A stretch of 64,000 nucleotides of DNA from Adiantum capillus-veneris (Eukaryota; Streptophyta; Polypodiopsida; Polypodiales; Pteridaceae), in NCBI GenBank assembly GCA_014529385.2, contig CM043950.1, positions 151,468,945 through 151,532,944 of the forward strand, in the 5' to 3' direction. Both the position numbers and the translations under genes were made by a program. This document shows positions 21,561 to 33,599 of the stretch, in pieces (positions within the stretch are counted from its first letter, which is position 1; every line of letters starts with the position of its first letter). The notes under the pieces were generated by a model, which saw nothing but the letters and a program-made list of their open reading frames with translations, searched no databases and was not told the origin of the DNA.

Positions 21561-22220
21561 GCACATGTCAGGGGGGGACCTGCGGGGGGGAGGTGGCAGC
21601 TGGGTCCTCCTGAATATCAAATTCTCAAAAAATCCTCAACCATGGCTTCTTTTGACATGTGTTCTTTGAAACAATCAGCAATGTCTCTTTTCAACTCAAA
21701 AGTCTTTATCCCTGTTGACTCACCTTTACCATAAGATTTTCCCCTTTTCTCCTCCTGTAACTGCATTGTTGATGCCCAATCACTGCTTGACGTAGTAACA
21801 GTGAACTGTTACCTACCAAATACTTATGGTGTAGTAAAAAATATTTACCATGGGTAAAAAAAGTTACTGTAGGTAAAAAGTGATTTGTATTTACCATGTA
21901 GGTGAAAAATATTTACTGTGGTAAAAAATATTTACTGTCGGTAAAAAAGTGAAAACGGAGTATGTTGTGCTGTGAGTCCACACGAACATCCTCGTGTAAA
22001 ATTTCACTAGAAATTCACACCTAGAATGGGCTATTCTATAAGATATAGGTTGTAGGCATGCATAAGAGCTCCTTCCCACGTATCTTCTGTCCATGGCACT
22101 TTTTACTCTTTGGTGCTTGTGAAGTAGATTTTTCTTCTCTTTCGAGATCCCTTGGACTAGAGTATCCTCATCTCCCCAACAACTGACTGTGCCTTTATTG
22201 CATCTTCAGAAGGCGTCCTA
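21561..22220. other. Intergenic; short TAAAAAATATTTAC repeats
   Basis: No gene is seen. At about 21830-21955 short units built on GGTAAAAA and ATATTTACTGT recur in direct and inverted order. A G-rich run (GGGGGGG) lies near 21580. Confidence 0.5.
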
Positions 22221-22227
22221 AAAACCA

Positions 22228-22660
22228 TGCATCACAGCTGAATTAGCTGGCTTACCAAATATTTGATCTTTTGGGACTAGGTGTTTACTACCAGGAAAGG
22301 AGGGAATAAGCTCAACTGATTCCCTGGCCAGTGTAGGGCAAATTTTGGAGAAGTGACCGAGGTTTTCACAGTGATAACATGAATCAGCTAACTTGTCTCA
22401 TTTGAGATAGATGACCAACCTACCAATAGTCTCTAACTCAATTTCCAGAGTATCAGGCATAAGTGTATCAGTATTCCACATCACACAAGCCCTATTCCTA
22501 TTGGGGCAATTAATTGTAGGGGCAAACAACACTTTGTCTAAGGAAGCATCCAGATCCTTAATATTAGGCCACACAAAAGCTGGTAAATCCACAAAGTCCA
22601 CCCATAGGTTTTGAGAGACCTAACATGTCTTGTGTGATGTTGACTCTATAAATTTGTAGA
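22228..22660 (-). pseudogene. LINE/retroelement ORF1-like remnant with CCHC knuckle
   Basis: On the minus strand, WVDFVDLPAFVWPNIKDLD, a stretch with CPNRNRACVMW, a TGA at about 22396, and then CYHCENLGHFSKIC (CX2CX4HX4C). This is the order of the DUF4283/zf-CCHC_4 proteins encoded by ORF1 of plant L1-type LINEs and related genes. Only about 140 codons remain and no RT follows. The identification rests on the pattern of the motif and its upstream context. Confidence 0.6.
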
Positions 22661-23183
22661 TGGGCACCCAAAGCTGCAAGCTAATCCAAATACATATGAA
22701 GAATTATTCTACCATCCTATGAAAATTGTATTGTGACATTCGAAGATTGGGATTATATGAGGTGCAAAAAAAAAGCTGTTAGAGCGAGACAAGAGAGATA
22801 ATTGCTAACTTAGTATATGGAACCTAATACAAGTAAAAATCATTGGTAAAATATCATCGGCAATTTAGGTGTTTAAGAAGCAAGCAAGAGTAAGTATAGG
22901 AGTAAGGATGGAGCAAAGCATGACACAATAATGTTCTCCTTGAAGAAGACACTACAAGAGGTTCTTCAGCGTAGCGACGCTGATAGTGCAACGCTCAAAT
23001 GTGGGAAAGTCTTGACTTCCCTATGAGCAATGCTATATAACAAAGAGTATAGAGATACTTATAGTGACGCTATAGTGACACTGACCCTGTAAAATTAATC
23101 TGAGAGTGCCCAAAACTCCAATTTATAGATCTAAGTTTCAATGCATTCTGCAAAACAGGTATACCTGCCTCCCCCCCCACCCA

Positions 23184-23186
<3 letters not shown>

Positions 23187-23251
<65 letters not shown>

Positions 23252-23280
23252 GAGGAGACAAGGGAGAGCCATATTTTCTC

Positions 23281-23359
<79 letters not shown>

Positions 23360-23365
23360 AAAGAG
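23187..23365. repeat. CT/CA/TG/GA microsatellites in CACTA-3
   Basis: (CT)n about 23187-23227, (CA)n 23228-23252, (TG)n 23285-23322 and (GA)n 23327-23355 follow each other. Open frames across this stretch are repeat artefacts. Confidence 0.85.
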
Positions 23366-23369
23366 AGAG

Positions 23370-23530
23370 AGTTAAAAAAGTAGAGAAATGAAATGAAATG
23401 TTATATTAAACATCTTCAAAATTCCAAAATGATTTATGATTTAAAAAACATAGAGAGAGAGGGAGAAATGAAATGAAATTTTATAGCAAACATCTTCAAA
23501 ATGCCGAAATGATTTATGAGACCAATCCAA
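23370..23530. repeat. Short tandem duplication in CACTA-3
   Basis: A unit reading GAGAAATGAAATGAAAT...AACATCTTCAAAAT..CCAAATGATTTATGA occurs at about 23383-23440 and again at 23464-23520 with few differences. Confidence 0.6.
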
Positions 23531-23748
23531 TAAACTCCTCGTGGATCTAATCTAATGTCTACGTTGTCCGAGAAAGTAGTGCCTCAATCGGTGAAGAGCT
23601 TTGTCAATGTCCATCTTTGTAAATAGACGTACTCGGCGTCTCCCATATCGCGCTAGAGTAGTCCTAATCCTCTAACTGATCCTTGGTCAATGTTGTGGAC
23701 ATCTAGCTCTTTCGAGCTCAATGGCTCTGTCAACTAATATATCTTTAG

Positions 23749-23752
<4 letters not shown>

Positions 23753-23820
<68 letters not shown>

Positions 23821-24037
23821 GTAGACACAAATACACATACACTAAGAGAGAGAGAAGAACAAAGAAAGAGAGGGAATGAGAGATAGAGAAACATATATTA
23901 TAGATAAAGAGAGAGACCCAAGCTTTCACACCCTAGCGTCAGTAGAAACCCACAAATCTGCCTTCGCTACTTCGGCATTCTTTCCTATATCTCCGGATTT
24001 TATCCCTACCACACGAAATTCCACTCCCCTCAAAAAT

Positions 24038-24098
<61 letters not shown>
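23753..24098. repeat. Two long GA tracts
   Basis: (GA)n at about 23753-23817 and 24041-24098, separated by unique sequence without a gene. Confidence 0.85.
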
Positions 24099-24101
<3 letters not shown>

Positions 24102-24537
24102 TAGGTTTATGATTTAGTTTTTATATTTAAGTTAGAGTTAGGTTAGAGTTTAGATTTGGATTGAATGTTAGTGCTTTGGGTTTAGGTTTAGGATTTAACT
24201 CTATATTAGGGTTTAGAGCATAGTTAGGGATATTTAAAGATGGTTAGTGATATAACGTTAGGTTTGGATTTAAGATTATATTTTTAATTTAGTTTTTATA
24301 TTTAAGTTTAGCTTCATGATTATGGTTTAAATTTAGCGTTAGGTTTATGGTTATGTTTGTAGTAGTTTGCATGTAGCTCACATGAGTTTAGGTATGTAGT
24401 TGTTTGTAAGCTCACATGTGCAAATGGCTCGCAAACAAGCCGTTTGTGCATGTGCGCTTACAAGTAAGTTAAGAACGATGGTGATTTGGATTTTCTTCTC
24501 CATTCATCATTAAGATGTGTTCCTGCATTTAATTCAG

Positions 24538-25443
24538 GTATGGATAATGATAAGTTTCTTGCTTCCTTGGACCTCGAGCAGAGGAGGTGGTACAAGGGTT
24601 GCCACGACTCTGGCTCACAATTGCATCGCTCCACTCCTTCAAAGTCTCCGTCTGCTTTGAAGTGATCAACACGCTCCAAGACTTTGATGTTGACTAGACA
24701 ATCTACACACTTCTCTATGCATCGACGCTCTAGTGTTGGCGACGACTGTTGTGGAGGAGGCCCCGCTGATTCTTCCACACCATCTCATAGTCCTTGAGGC
24801 TCCTTACCTCCCCCTTCTTTGCTTGCCCCCCACACCAACCACATTGTCGTCCTCTACTCCAAGTTTTGCGCGGATATTGACTGTTCCTGGATTCACACCA
24901 CTCGCTACTCCTCTGACACTCACTCCACTCGAAGCCCACACTCTAGTGGAGAAACTTGTAGCCTGTATTCCCATCAAGACGCCACTAAAGACCCCTTTCA
25001 AGACACCTATAGAGACACCCAGGTTCACGCGTTACTCAGGCAAGTGGTTTTTCCGTACTCAATCGACATAAGTGTTAAGAATGTGATCTCGCGTATGCAG
25101 GGCCTTTGCTCTCAGGTGTTTTGGCACTACATACAAAACACCTAGAATACTGAAGTATCGAATGAATTAAACGACAGAGTCATCAATATGCTGCATGACG
25201 AGTTTTTCATGTCAAATCGGGATGAGCGCTTCAATGAAGACTTGATGAAGGTGTGGATGCACGAGTACTCCAAGCACAAGCACTCTGAAGTGCAAAAAGC
25301 AATAAAGCATGGGTGGAGCATGCCAGATTTGTTGGCCAAAGAAGATTGGAAGAATGCAAAGCGAGCAACACGCGAGAGGCTCGACAAGTGAAAGCAACAA
25401 AAGGAGGCAGCCAGAGTGCGAGTAGAAGCAGGGAGCTTGCACC
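24538..25443 (+). pseudogene. CACTA-3 copy of the TnpA/Transposase_24-like gene, 5' part
   Basis: It aligns in order with 6130-7080 of CACTA-1: a start ATGGATAATGATAAGTTTCT, a Ser/Thr/Pro-rich region, then FNEDLMKVW, HSEVQKAIKHGW and LLAKEDWKNAKRA. Several stops and frameshifts are present (a stop directly follows the ERLDK codons near 25390). The frame is split at 25448 by gypsy B and resumes at 43961 with WASFEADF-equivalent sequence. Confidence 0.75.
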
Positions 25444-25448
25444 ACCAC

Positions 25449-25991
25449 TGTCACGGCTAGGGACTTGCTACGGGCCATGTGCGAGCCACAAAGGCTCCTA
25501 GCACACAGTCATACAACAGACAAGCTCACAAGGAAGAATGGTGTGTCACTCACCTTCCTGCGTAGTTGCGAATGAAGGATTCCCGTGCCACGAAGAAGAG
25601 GGAGACGCCGCTACGCCGCGCTCAACCGCCTCGCCGCCGTCGTGCCGCCACAACGCTCGATCACACACACTCTCTCACACGTACACACACACACACACAC
25701 ACACACAAGGAGATGGTGAAGGAGAAGGTGAAGATGGAGCAAGAGCGGCTTCTATTGCACAATGAGAGAATGAGTAAAAATTAGGTTTAGTGGTTTTTAT
25801 ATGAGCTCACCCCATTCACACTTGGGCGCCCATACTTAGCCAACTAACTCCTTGAATATTCCAGTTAGAGTGCGCCTGTCATCGGCGATCACCCTTACCC
25901 TGTTCCTATTGGTCCGAAAAGCCCGGTACCTGACTCTAAATAATACAACGTTTATAGATCATAGGGTGTCTGTGTGCCGTGAGGGTTAACA
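25449..25991 (-). repeat. Gypsy B 3' LTR
   Basis: 543 bp, TG...CA borders, target duplication ACCAC on the left, and a polypurine tract (minus strand AGGAAGGGGGGCA) directly next to the right border, which sets it as the 3' LTR of a minus-strand element. It contains a (CA)n run that differs in length from the 5' LTR. Confidence 0.9.
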
Positions 25992-26008
25992 TGCCCCCCT
26001 TCCTGATG
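25992..26008 (-). promoter_or_regulatory. Gypsy B polypurine tract
   Basis: The minus strand reads AGGAAGGGGGGCA immediately before the 3' LTR, the usual plus-strand primer. Confidence 0.8.
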
Positions 26009-27355
26009 TAGATTCCGTCCTCGGAAGCTATCCAGTTGAAGCTCGTTCGTCGAGATGGAAGAGCAGTCGACATGGATGTGCGTAGCCTTCTTCAATCACT
26101 GCAAAATCAAACAACATTGCCAGAGTAATTGCATTCTCATATACAATTAAAAATCATATGCAATAGATAGACAAATTGATTGGTGACAGAATTTTAGACA
26201 ATTTGTCAGAAATAAACATTAAATTGCAATATAATCAAATGCATAAACAGATGTAAAGGTAAAAAATTAAACAAGTCTAGGGTCGCTAATTTAACGGTCA
26301 AAAGGCACTAGAGCTCGACTATTAATACCATGGGTAACTTCTCAATTTTTTCTGGTCAATTAAGTTGTTTAATCGCGAGAGCCAAGTATTTGATGTTCGA
26401 GGGCTGACTAGAGGCTATACCTAGAAGACCTTGTAGTTAAGCTACGTTAAAAGGAATTTCTCATGAAATCATCGCCTGACTGATTACCTTTTCTTTGACC
26501 CCCCAAAGTCTTTTCACATTGATTCAATTTTGATGTGTGTGCTTATTTTGTATGCCTTGGGTTTTTTGCTTTTCAAGGAAAAGCACCCACACTGAGAACC
26601 TCTAGGGCTCTAGTACCATAGGCGATACATGTGAGTGAAGTATCAATTTAAGTAGGGATTTCTCTTCCAGCTTAAAATTTTACATTGTGGCACTTTGATT
26701 TTTTGTTTGTTCATTTTCATCATTTTAATTTTGTAACTTTGGGGGGTCATATAACACTGTTACCCTCCCTAGGCTCATCACATTAGTAAACTCCCTTTAT
26801 AATACTTAAGCTAAAGGTCAATAGGGTTAAGCCCACTAGAAAGCCCTAGTACATTTCACACAATGCTGCCTAAATCGGATTAAGAACCTAAGTAACCATT
26901 GCTTATTAGGAAGGCATTTCCCATGGTATTAAGAGAAGATTTCTAATACCTAGCTTGGTCAAACTAGCTTAGTCGGACTGCTTGATTTTTAAACCTAGAC
27001 AAGTGATTATGACAAAATATTACATTGAATTAACTGTTTGATACTAAGCAAATGGCTGAATATTATGCTACCAATCACAATCAAAGCAGACAAACATGGA
27101 TTGCAAAAAGATAAGGGCAATGTTAATGGACATAAAATACCTATTTGTGTCGATGGTCGCGCTTGATTTGAAGTGTGAACGAGAGAAAGGTTCCATGAAG
27201 GTCCAAATCCTATCAATAGCAACACGCTCCTGTACACACTAGGAAACAAAAGGAATACCTCCAGGAGGCACATTAGTGGGAAAAGGTACCAACACTTATT
27301 GAACACAAAAAAAAACATAAGGAACCCTAACCTAATTATTTGCACTCCCCCTAAA
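26009..27355. other. Gypsy B 3' non-coding region
   Basis: AT-rich sequence of about 1.35 kb between the last ORF and the polypurine tract. I see no domain, repeat or RNA gene in it. Confidence 0.6.
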
Positions 27356-27358
27356 GAG

Positions 27359-27817
27359 TCAAGGGAATAGGATATTGTAGAGGTTGGGGGGAAACCCTAA
27401 AGCTAAACCCCTATCCTCGTCGTCGAGATAAACAAAGTCATCATCCATGAGACCATATGTGCCATCCGTGTAGTCATGTAAATTTTCTTCTTCATCATAG
27501 GTGCCCATGTTTACTAAGAAGGTCACTAGACGCCTATAGTCATCTTGGTCAAAAGGGTAGGCTTGTGCAATGGGAGAAACGCTCTCTACTAAGTATGGAT
27601 CAGACGTGGTCAAGAGACGTATCAGCCATTCTAACTCCTCAAAATTCCTCTCACATGCTAGCGTACCTATCAAATCCCATTCACATGCAAGAACAGGAAA
27701 GACCATGTGAAACATTTGTGAAAAGTAACGAGGGTACCTCTCACCCAAGGCAGGAGTGGATGACTCTAGCGTACTAGCCATATCTGTACACGCAAATAGA
27801 TGATGGTTAGAGTGCAA
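27359..27817 (-). CDS. Gypsy B last ORF, unrecognised acidic protein
   Basis: An uninterrupted 152-codon minus frame; the likely start is the internal Met of MASTLESSTPALGER. It is rich in Asp, Glu, Leu and Tyr (YDEEENLHDY; YLDDEDRGLALG) with no membrane segment and no motif I recognise. It lies between the basic post-integrase ORF and the 3' LTR, where some plant gypsy elements carry an accessory or envelope-like ORF, but it does not look envelope-like. Its intactness in an otherwise damaged element is worth noting. Confidence 0.45.
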   Translation of the reverse strand: MHSNHHLFACTDMASTLESSTPALGERYPRYFSQMFHMVFPVLACEWDLIGTLACERNFEELEWLIRLLTTSDPYLVESVSPIAQAYPFDQDDYRRLVTFLVNMGTYDEEENLHDYTDGTYGLMDDDFVYLDDEDRGLALGFPPNLYNILFP

Positions 27818-28028
27818 ATATTACAAGGGTCGTGTTCTTGTGCATAATTTGTTTTTATTATTTTGTGTTATGGCTCTTGCTCTTTTACTTTTTTATCTTG
27901 TTTTTGTGAGTATAAGGCTTTATATATACATTCCCTAAGATTGGAGATTGAGAGGTCAGGGAGGAAGGTTGAGAGGGAAGCAAGTGAATGACGGATGTCA
28001 GCAAACACTCCCCCCTTCCTTGGGTAGA

Positions 28029-29200
28029 TCATACCTTTTGGAATGATGTCGTCACCTTTTGAAACCAATTGTTCCAAGTTGTTATGGGTAAAGGCTTTAA
28101 CCAATAGTTTTTGATCACCCTATGTGTTTCATCTAGTTGCAAGGGTGGTAAGGTACTCTCCCATGATTTTATTTGCAACATTGTTGGAGGTGGTGAATCT
28201 ACAACGGGAAGTGCAAACTCTTTCTTGCTTGTAGGGATATGTACAATGGTAGGTGGAGGTTGTGTCGAAGCTTCTATTTCCGTATAGGAACTACATGAAG
28301 AGCAAGAAGCTTCATTTGCTTTTCCTGTTCCTGAGCTAGGTGGAACAAATCGTTCTTTCTTTCGTACCCAAACTAGCTCTGGAGCAGGTGTGTCGCATTC
28401 CGTGATTTTTTCCTTTCCACGATTTTCAATTTGTTTTGGAGCCACAGGATTGGGTTTACATGGGCCAGGTGACAGATAAGAGTATAATTTACGTTTGGGC
28501 ACCCAGATTTGATCATTTCCTTTATAGTATCCTTGGGCTTTTAATAGTCGTTTAGAAATCCAGCGCCACGTTTTCTTACATTTCTTGGAGCGAGTGGGAT
28601 GTTTCTTACGAGGCTTCCGTTTTTTAGCATCAGCCATGGTTACTAAAGAAGCTTTAGGGACCCACTTGTATGATTTCTTTGTTATATTAGGATGGTTCTT
28701 GTGTGTCTCAAGCTTTCTTTCAACTACATCAGTTGAAGATCTAGAGAGTTGGGCTATGGGGACGTATGGTTCAACCTCCTGGACATGCAATGTCTTAGGT
28801 TTTATTTCCTTAGGCAATATCTCAGGGACTACGGCTTGAGTGGTAGGGATAAGAGTTGGTTTTTGCGTTGTGACACCCCCAGTCCCCCAATCAATAGTGC
28901 ATTTGGTGGCTATCATCCACGTGCGTCCTAGGTTTATATTACCCTCCATAGTTCCAGTAGGCATGACCAAAAAGTCTTGAGCTACAATTCCATTTTCATA
29001 ACTGACAGAAGTGTGCTAGATTCCAAAAATCGTAGTTTTTTTCTTGTTGACACCCTTGACTTGGATAATACTCTTAGATAGAGGTGGCTTCCCTAACTGA
29101 CACCACACCCCATAGGATAGCAGATTATATTTAGCACCCGTGTCCAATAAAGCGTTATATAGCACTTTTCCATAGGCACTATTTAACTCGATAGGGTATT
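28029..29200 (-). pseudogene. Gypsy B post-integrase protease-like segment plus basic ORF
   Basis: Downstream of integrase the minus frame reads YNALLDTGAKYNLLSYGVW, a D-T-G-A retropepsin-type active-site loop, then after a TAG at 29016 it continues with a GIVAQDFLVM stretch and INLGRTWMIA, equivalent to the LGRxW motif that closes retropepsins. From about 28860 to 28029 follows a Lys/Arg- and Pro-rich segment (KKRKPRKKHPTRSKK). The usual gypsy protease lies before RT; here one is also present after integrase. The basic tail could bind nucleic acid. The single TAG is the only break. Confidence 0.55.
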
Positions 29201-29990
29201 GTAGAGGTGTGTCAGAGTCCAACCAATCCTCTTCGATTTCCACGTGGAATGCATTTGTGACTCCAAGGTTAGCCTCTCGTTTTTGTCTTATACGTTGTTG
29301 TCGCTCCTTAGCCTCAGCTTGAGCTTGTATCTTCTTTAACTCGGTTTGTGCTTTGGCGGCCTTCTTTTGATGAATGGCCCGTAGTTCTTCTTGGCTTAAA
29401 GGATCATAATATCTTTTGAATTTACTTCCATTTAGGAATCCAATGGTTTCAACTCCATCAAGAGTTTCCACACGAAGGGTACCTTGTGGGGTAATTTCAC
29501 ATACTCTATATGGTCCTTTACCAGCATATTTCAACTTTTTCTTCTCTTTACGTACTCCATACATAAGGAATTTATCACCAACTTTGACGTCCTTGTCCTT
29601 CACATGGCGATCAAACCACTTCTTTCTCCTATCCTTTTCCACAAGAGCATTTTGCACATTTCTAAGATATACAAATGCTCGGTTAAGGGGTTACCATTCC
29701 ATCCTTCTTGCGAAGCTACCCTAAGACTAGGAATGACAAACTCCCAAGGCATAACCGCTTCTTGGCCGTATACCATTTTGAATGGCGTACAATTAATAGC
29801 CACTTTATAAGCAGTACGATAAGCCCATAGAGCAGATGTCAACTTCAAATCCCAATCAATGCGATGAGCTTCTACCGTCTTGGTTAAAATAGAGATTAGA
29901 GTCTTGTTGGTGCTCTCGGCTTGTCCATTAGCTTGCAGGTAATAAGGTGTAGACTTATGGTGGGATATCATAAATTAAAGGTCATGGTAA
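29201..29990 (-). pseudogene. Gypsy B integrase C-terminal half
   Basis: Frames covering HHKSTPYYLQANGQAESTNK (catalytic Glu), LWAYRTAYKVAINCTPF and the C-terminal module VKVGDKFLMYGVRKEKKKLK ... GPYRVCEITPQGTLRVETLDG, which sets the INT C-terminal beta fold, then a Lys/Ala/Glu coiled stretch. A TAA near 29968 and a one-base frameshift near 29660-29690 interrupt it. Confidence 0.8.
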
Positions 29991-31959
29991 GCTCTCTTAT
30001 TACCTCATTGATAAAATGGGTACCATTATCACTAACAATTTCAAAAGGGAAACCAAATCTTGTGATAATGTTCTCAAAAAGAAACTTAGCTGTTGTCCTC
30101 GCGTCAGCTTTTTGTGAAGCCTTAGCTTCAGCCCACTTTGTTACATAGTCCGTAGCAACTAGAATATATCGAGATTGAGTGTTGCGAGCTGCGGGACTAA
30201 TTGGGCCTACAAAGTCTAAGCCCCATTTTTCAAATGGTTGGGTTACTTTAATAGGATGTAAGGGCATTCTGTCTTTGCGCTGTGTGGTCTTGTAACGTTG
30301 GCACTCATCACACCCTTTTGTAAAAAGTGATGCATCCTTAAATAAAGTTGGCCACCAATAGCCTGATTGCAGCACCTTTCTAGCAGTCAGGTCTCCTGAA
30401 AAATGTCCTCCTGCTATGCCCATATGTGCTTCTTGCAAGATATACAAATATTCATCCTCGCGGGCACAACGCCTAAGAATATCATCCTTGCCTAGTCTAT
30501 ACAGAGTTCCGGCAATCAAACAATAGGGTTCACATTCTTTTACTAGCCTTCGAGCGATATCCTTACGAAGTTCCTTGGGTGGAAAACCATTAACTAAAAA
30601 GTTAACAATGTTCTCACTCCATTCAGGCATAGTCTCAACTATGAATAGGGAAGTATCGGGTAATTCATCATCAACTCCTGTAGGGGCTTCACCATTGGGT
30701 ATGCGAGACAAATGATCAGCCATGACGTGCCTTTCACCGGGTCTCACTACAATCGTGAAATCAAACTCCAGAAGAATTAACAACCATCGTGTGATTCTTC
30801 CTGTGGAGCATGGCTTGTTTACCAGATACAGCAACGCTTGATGATCCACATAAAATACAAACTTGTTTGCCAGAAGGTAGTAGCGAAATTTCTTTACTGC
30901 ATAAACCATTGCTAAACCTTCTCGCTCTGTAGTGGTGTAGTTCCTTTCAGCATCGTTCAATTGACGGCTTGCAAAGCTAATGGGATAGTCCAATTTATGT
31001 TCTCCTGGTTGAGTGAGAACACACCCAATAGCAAAGTTTGATGCATCAATATGCACATGGAAAATGACATGCCAATTAGGTGTCCTTAAAATCGGAGCAC
31101 TTGCTAGTGTTTTCTTCAATTGTTCATAGGCCTGGTCACACTCTTCAGTCCATTTAAATTCAATGAGAAGCTTGTACAAAGGACGTGCTATCTCAGCAAA
31201 AAATAAAATAAACCGTCGATAATAACCCACGTGTCCCATGAACCTTTGAACTCCCTTGTAATTGGTTGGTGGTGGTAACTCTAGAATCACTTTAATTTTG
31301 CTCTCATCGGTTGAGATACCATTCTTAGATACTATATGCCCTAAAATAACTCCATGCTTGACCCAAAATTGGCATTTGAACGGGTTCAATGAGATACGAT
31401 ATAACCTACACTTTTCAAACACCTTCCGCAAACATGATAGATGTTCTTTCCAAGAAGAGTAAACACAAAGGTCGTCTAAGAAAGCTTCACAAAACTCTCT
31501 CAAATATTCTTTAAAATCAGTGTTTATTAATCGTTGGAATGTAGCAGGGGCATTTGTTAAGCCAAAAGCCATCACACGAAATGCAAACATGCCAAATTCT
31601 GTGATGAAGGCAGTTTTAGCTTGGTCCTCTAGCGCTATCGTGATTTGGTTGTAGCCTGAGTACCCATCTAGAAAGCTATAAGCTTCCTTGCCTGCAACTC
31701 TTTCGAGTACATGTTCGGAATATGGTAGGGGGTAATGGTCTCTTCTAGTAGCTGCATTAACTTTTTTGAGGTCCACGCACACCCTTAGTTTCCCATTCTT
31801 TTTTGGCACGATAACTATTGGAGACACCCATTCAGAGTGTTCAATAGGATATATGAACCCACATTTGATAAGCTTTTCTAGTTCTTCTTGAATGATCTTT
31901 GTGTACTTAGGATTCATCGGGTAGGGTCTTTGTTGTACGGGCTTCGCAGTGCTAATCAT
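29968..31959 (-). CDS. Gypsy B reverse transcriptase, RNase H and integrase N-terminal half
   Basis: A 663-codon frame without a stop. RT: CVDLKKVNAATRRDHYPLPY, FGLTNAPATFQRLINTDF, catalytic box AFLDDLCVYS (FLDD), LGHIVSKNGI. RNase H: HVHIDASNFAIG, TTTEREGLAMVYAVKKFRYY, FVFYVDHQAL. Integrase zinc region GGHFSGDLTARK ... CDECQRYK, then the first two catalytic Asp (GLDFVGP and VSDNGTHF). The frame ends at a stop close to 29968 where the integrase continues. This is the best kept pol segment of the window. Confidence 0.9.
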   Translation of the reverse strand: MISTAKPVQQRPYPMNPKYTKIIQEELEKLIKCGFIYPIEHSEWVSPIVIVPKKNGKLRVCVDLKKVNAATRRDHYPLPYSEHVLERVAGKEAYSFLDGYSGYNQITIALEDQAKTAFITEFGMFAFRVMAFGLTNAPATFQRLINTDFKEYLREFCEAFLDDLCVYSSWKEHLSCLRKVFEKCRLYRISLNPFKCQFWVKHGVILGHIVSKNGISTDESKIKVILELPPPTNYKGVQRFMGHVGYYRRFILFFAEIARPLYKLLIEFKWTEECDQAYEQLKKTLASAPILRTPNWHVIFHVHIDASNFAIGCVLTQPGEHKLDYPISFASRQLNDAERNYTTTEREGLAMVYAVKKFRYYLLANKFVFYVDHQALLYLVNKPCSTGRITRWLLILLEFDFTIVVRPGERHVMADHLSRIPNGEAPTGVDDELPDTSLFIVETMPEWSENIVNFLVNGFPPKELRKDIARRLVKECEPYCLIAGTLYRLGKDDILRRCAREDEYLYILQEAHMGIAGGHFSGDLTARKVLQSGYWWPTLFKDASLFTKGCDECQRYKTTQRKDRMPLHPIKVTQPFEKWGLDFVGPISPAARNTQSRYILVATDYVTKWAEAKASQKADARTTAKFLFENIITRFGFPFEIVSDNGTHFINEVIRELTMTFNL

Positions 31960-31971
31960 AGGGATTGTATG

Positions 31972-32688
31972 TTAGACCACAGAAGGTGGAATACCTTTCA
32001 TATCATGGTATGTCCAAGCGAATATGTCCTTGAATTCCTTGAGAAGCTCTATGAGGACCGCCTCTTCAACTTCTGTGAGGTCTTGGGCAATAAAAACAGG
32101 TTTTGATTCTTCACCAGGGTCGGCTAATTCTATTTCTTTAACTATTGCCGGACCATCATAAATTCCATTATTCCCATCGATAGGTATCCTTTGGGCTTTT
32201 GTGTACACAACCTTTGCTTCCCCTGTGGTGTAAGATTTGAAATGTTCTGGTGCAGGATGCAAGTCTGTGGATTCTGGTTGTGCTTTGGTCTGTGCTTCCG
32301 TTTCTGCTTTCTTGTGTTGTCGAGCTAACTCTTGGTTTTGACGCCTCCTTGCAGTGCGGCTCAACTTTGGCTTGTCTATGATCTCTAATTGGGCTATGTC
32401 ATGGGGTCGTGGTCTACACCACATAACATTTTGGAGATATTCACCCCAATCGTCTACCAATTTACGATGAGCATCACATGATCCTATATAACTGAGCCAT
32501 TCTGCTGAGGATCTCTTCTTTTTTATCCTAGCACGTACATTGGCTTGATATCGACGCCTCTTAAAGTTTTTCTTTTTCTTATTTGAGACCTGCTTTTGAT
32601 TTGCATTTAGATATGGCTCACTAAAGGAGTCCTCGTTGGTGTCCTTGTATAGAGAGCTTTGTGTTCTTTGATTCAGGTTATAGATCAC
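31972..32688 (-). pseudogene. Gypsy B pre-RT segment
   Basis: A 238-codon frame separated from RT by one stop at 31972-31974. It has a very basic N-terminal part (KKKKNFKRRRYQANVRARIKKKR is near 32560), a spacer, and the conserved EFKDIFAWTYHDMKGI that normally directly precedes the RT domain of gypsy elements. Upstream, at about 32690, the element is cut by the GA microsatellite block, and the protease that should precede it is found 5 kb away at 37796-38650. Confidence 0.75.
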
Positions 32689-32756
32689 CTAAATCAGAGT
32701 TCAAATGAAGGAGTTATGATCGAAAGAGTGAACTGATGTCTACTAGGAGAAAAAAC

Positions 32757-33565
<809 letters not shown>

Positions 33566-33599
33566 ATAGATTTTATTATCTTCCTCGGACGTCAAATAT

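Larger units (their letters stand above)
22950..25443 (+). mobile_element. CACTA-3, decayed CACTA derivative, left part
   Basis: CACTACAAGAGG at 22950 begins an element with the family layout: subterminal GCGACGCT units, then (CT)n, (CA)n and (TG)n at 23187-23322, GA tracts, an AT-rich spacer with GTTTAGGTTTAGG units, and a decayed copy of the second CACTA gene (24538-25443). No Tnp2 gene is present, so it looks non-autonomous. Gypsy B inserted at 25448/25449 and the rest continues at 43961 to about 44637. No right terminus was found. Confidence 0.75.
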
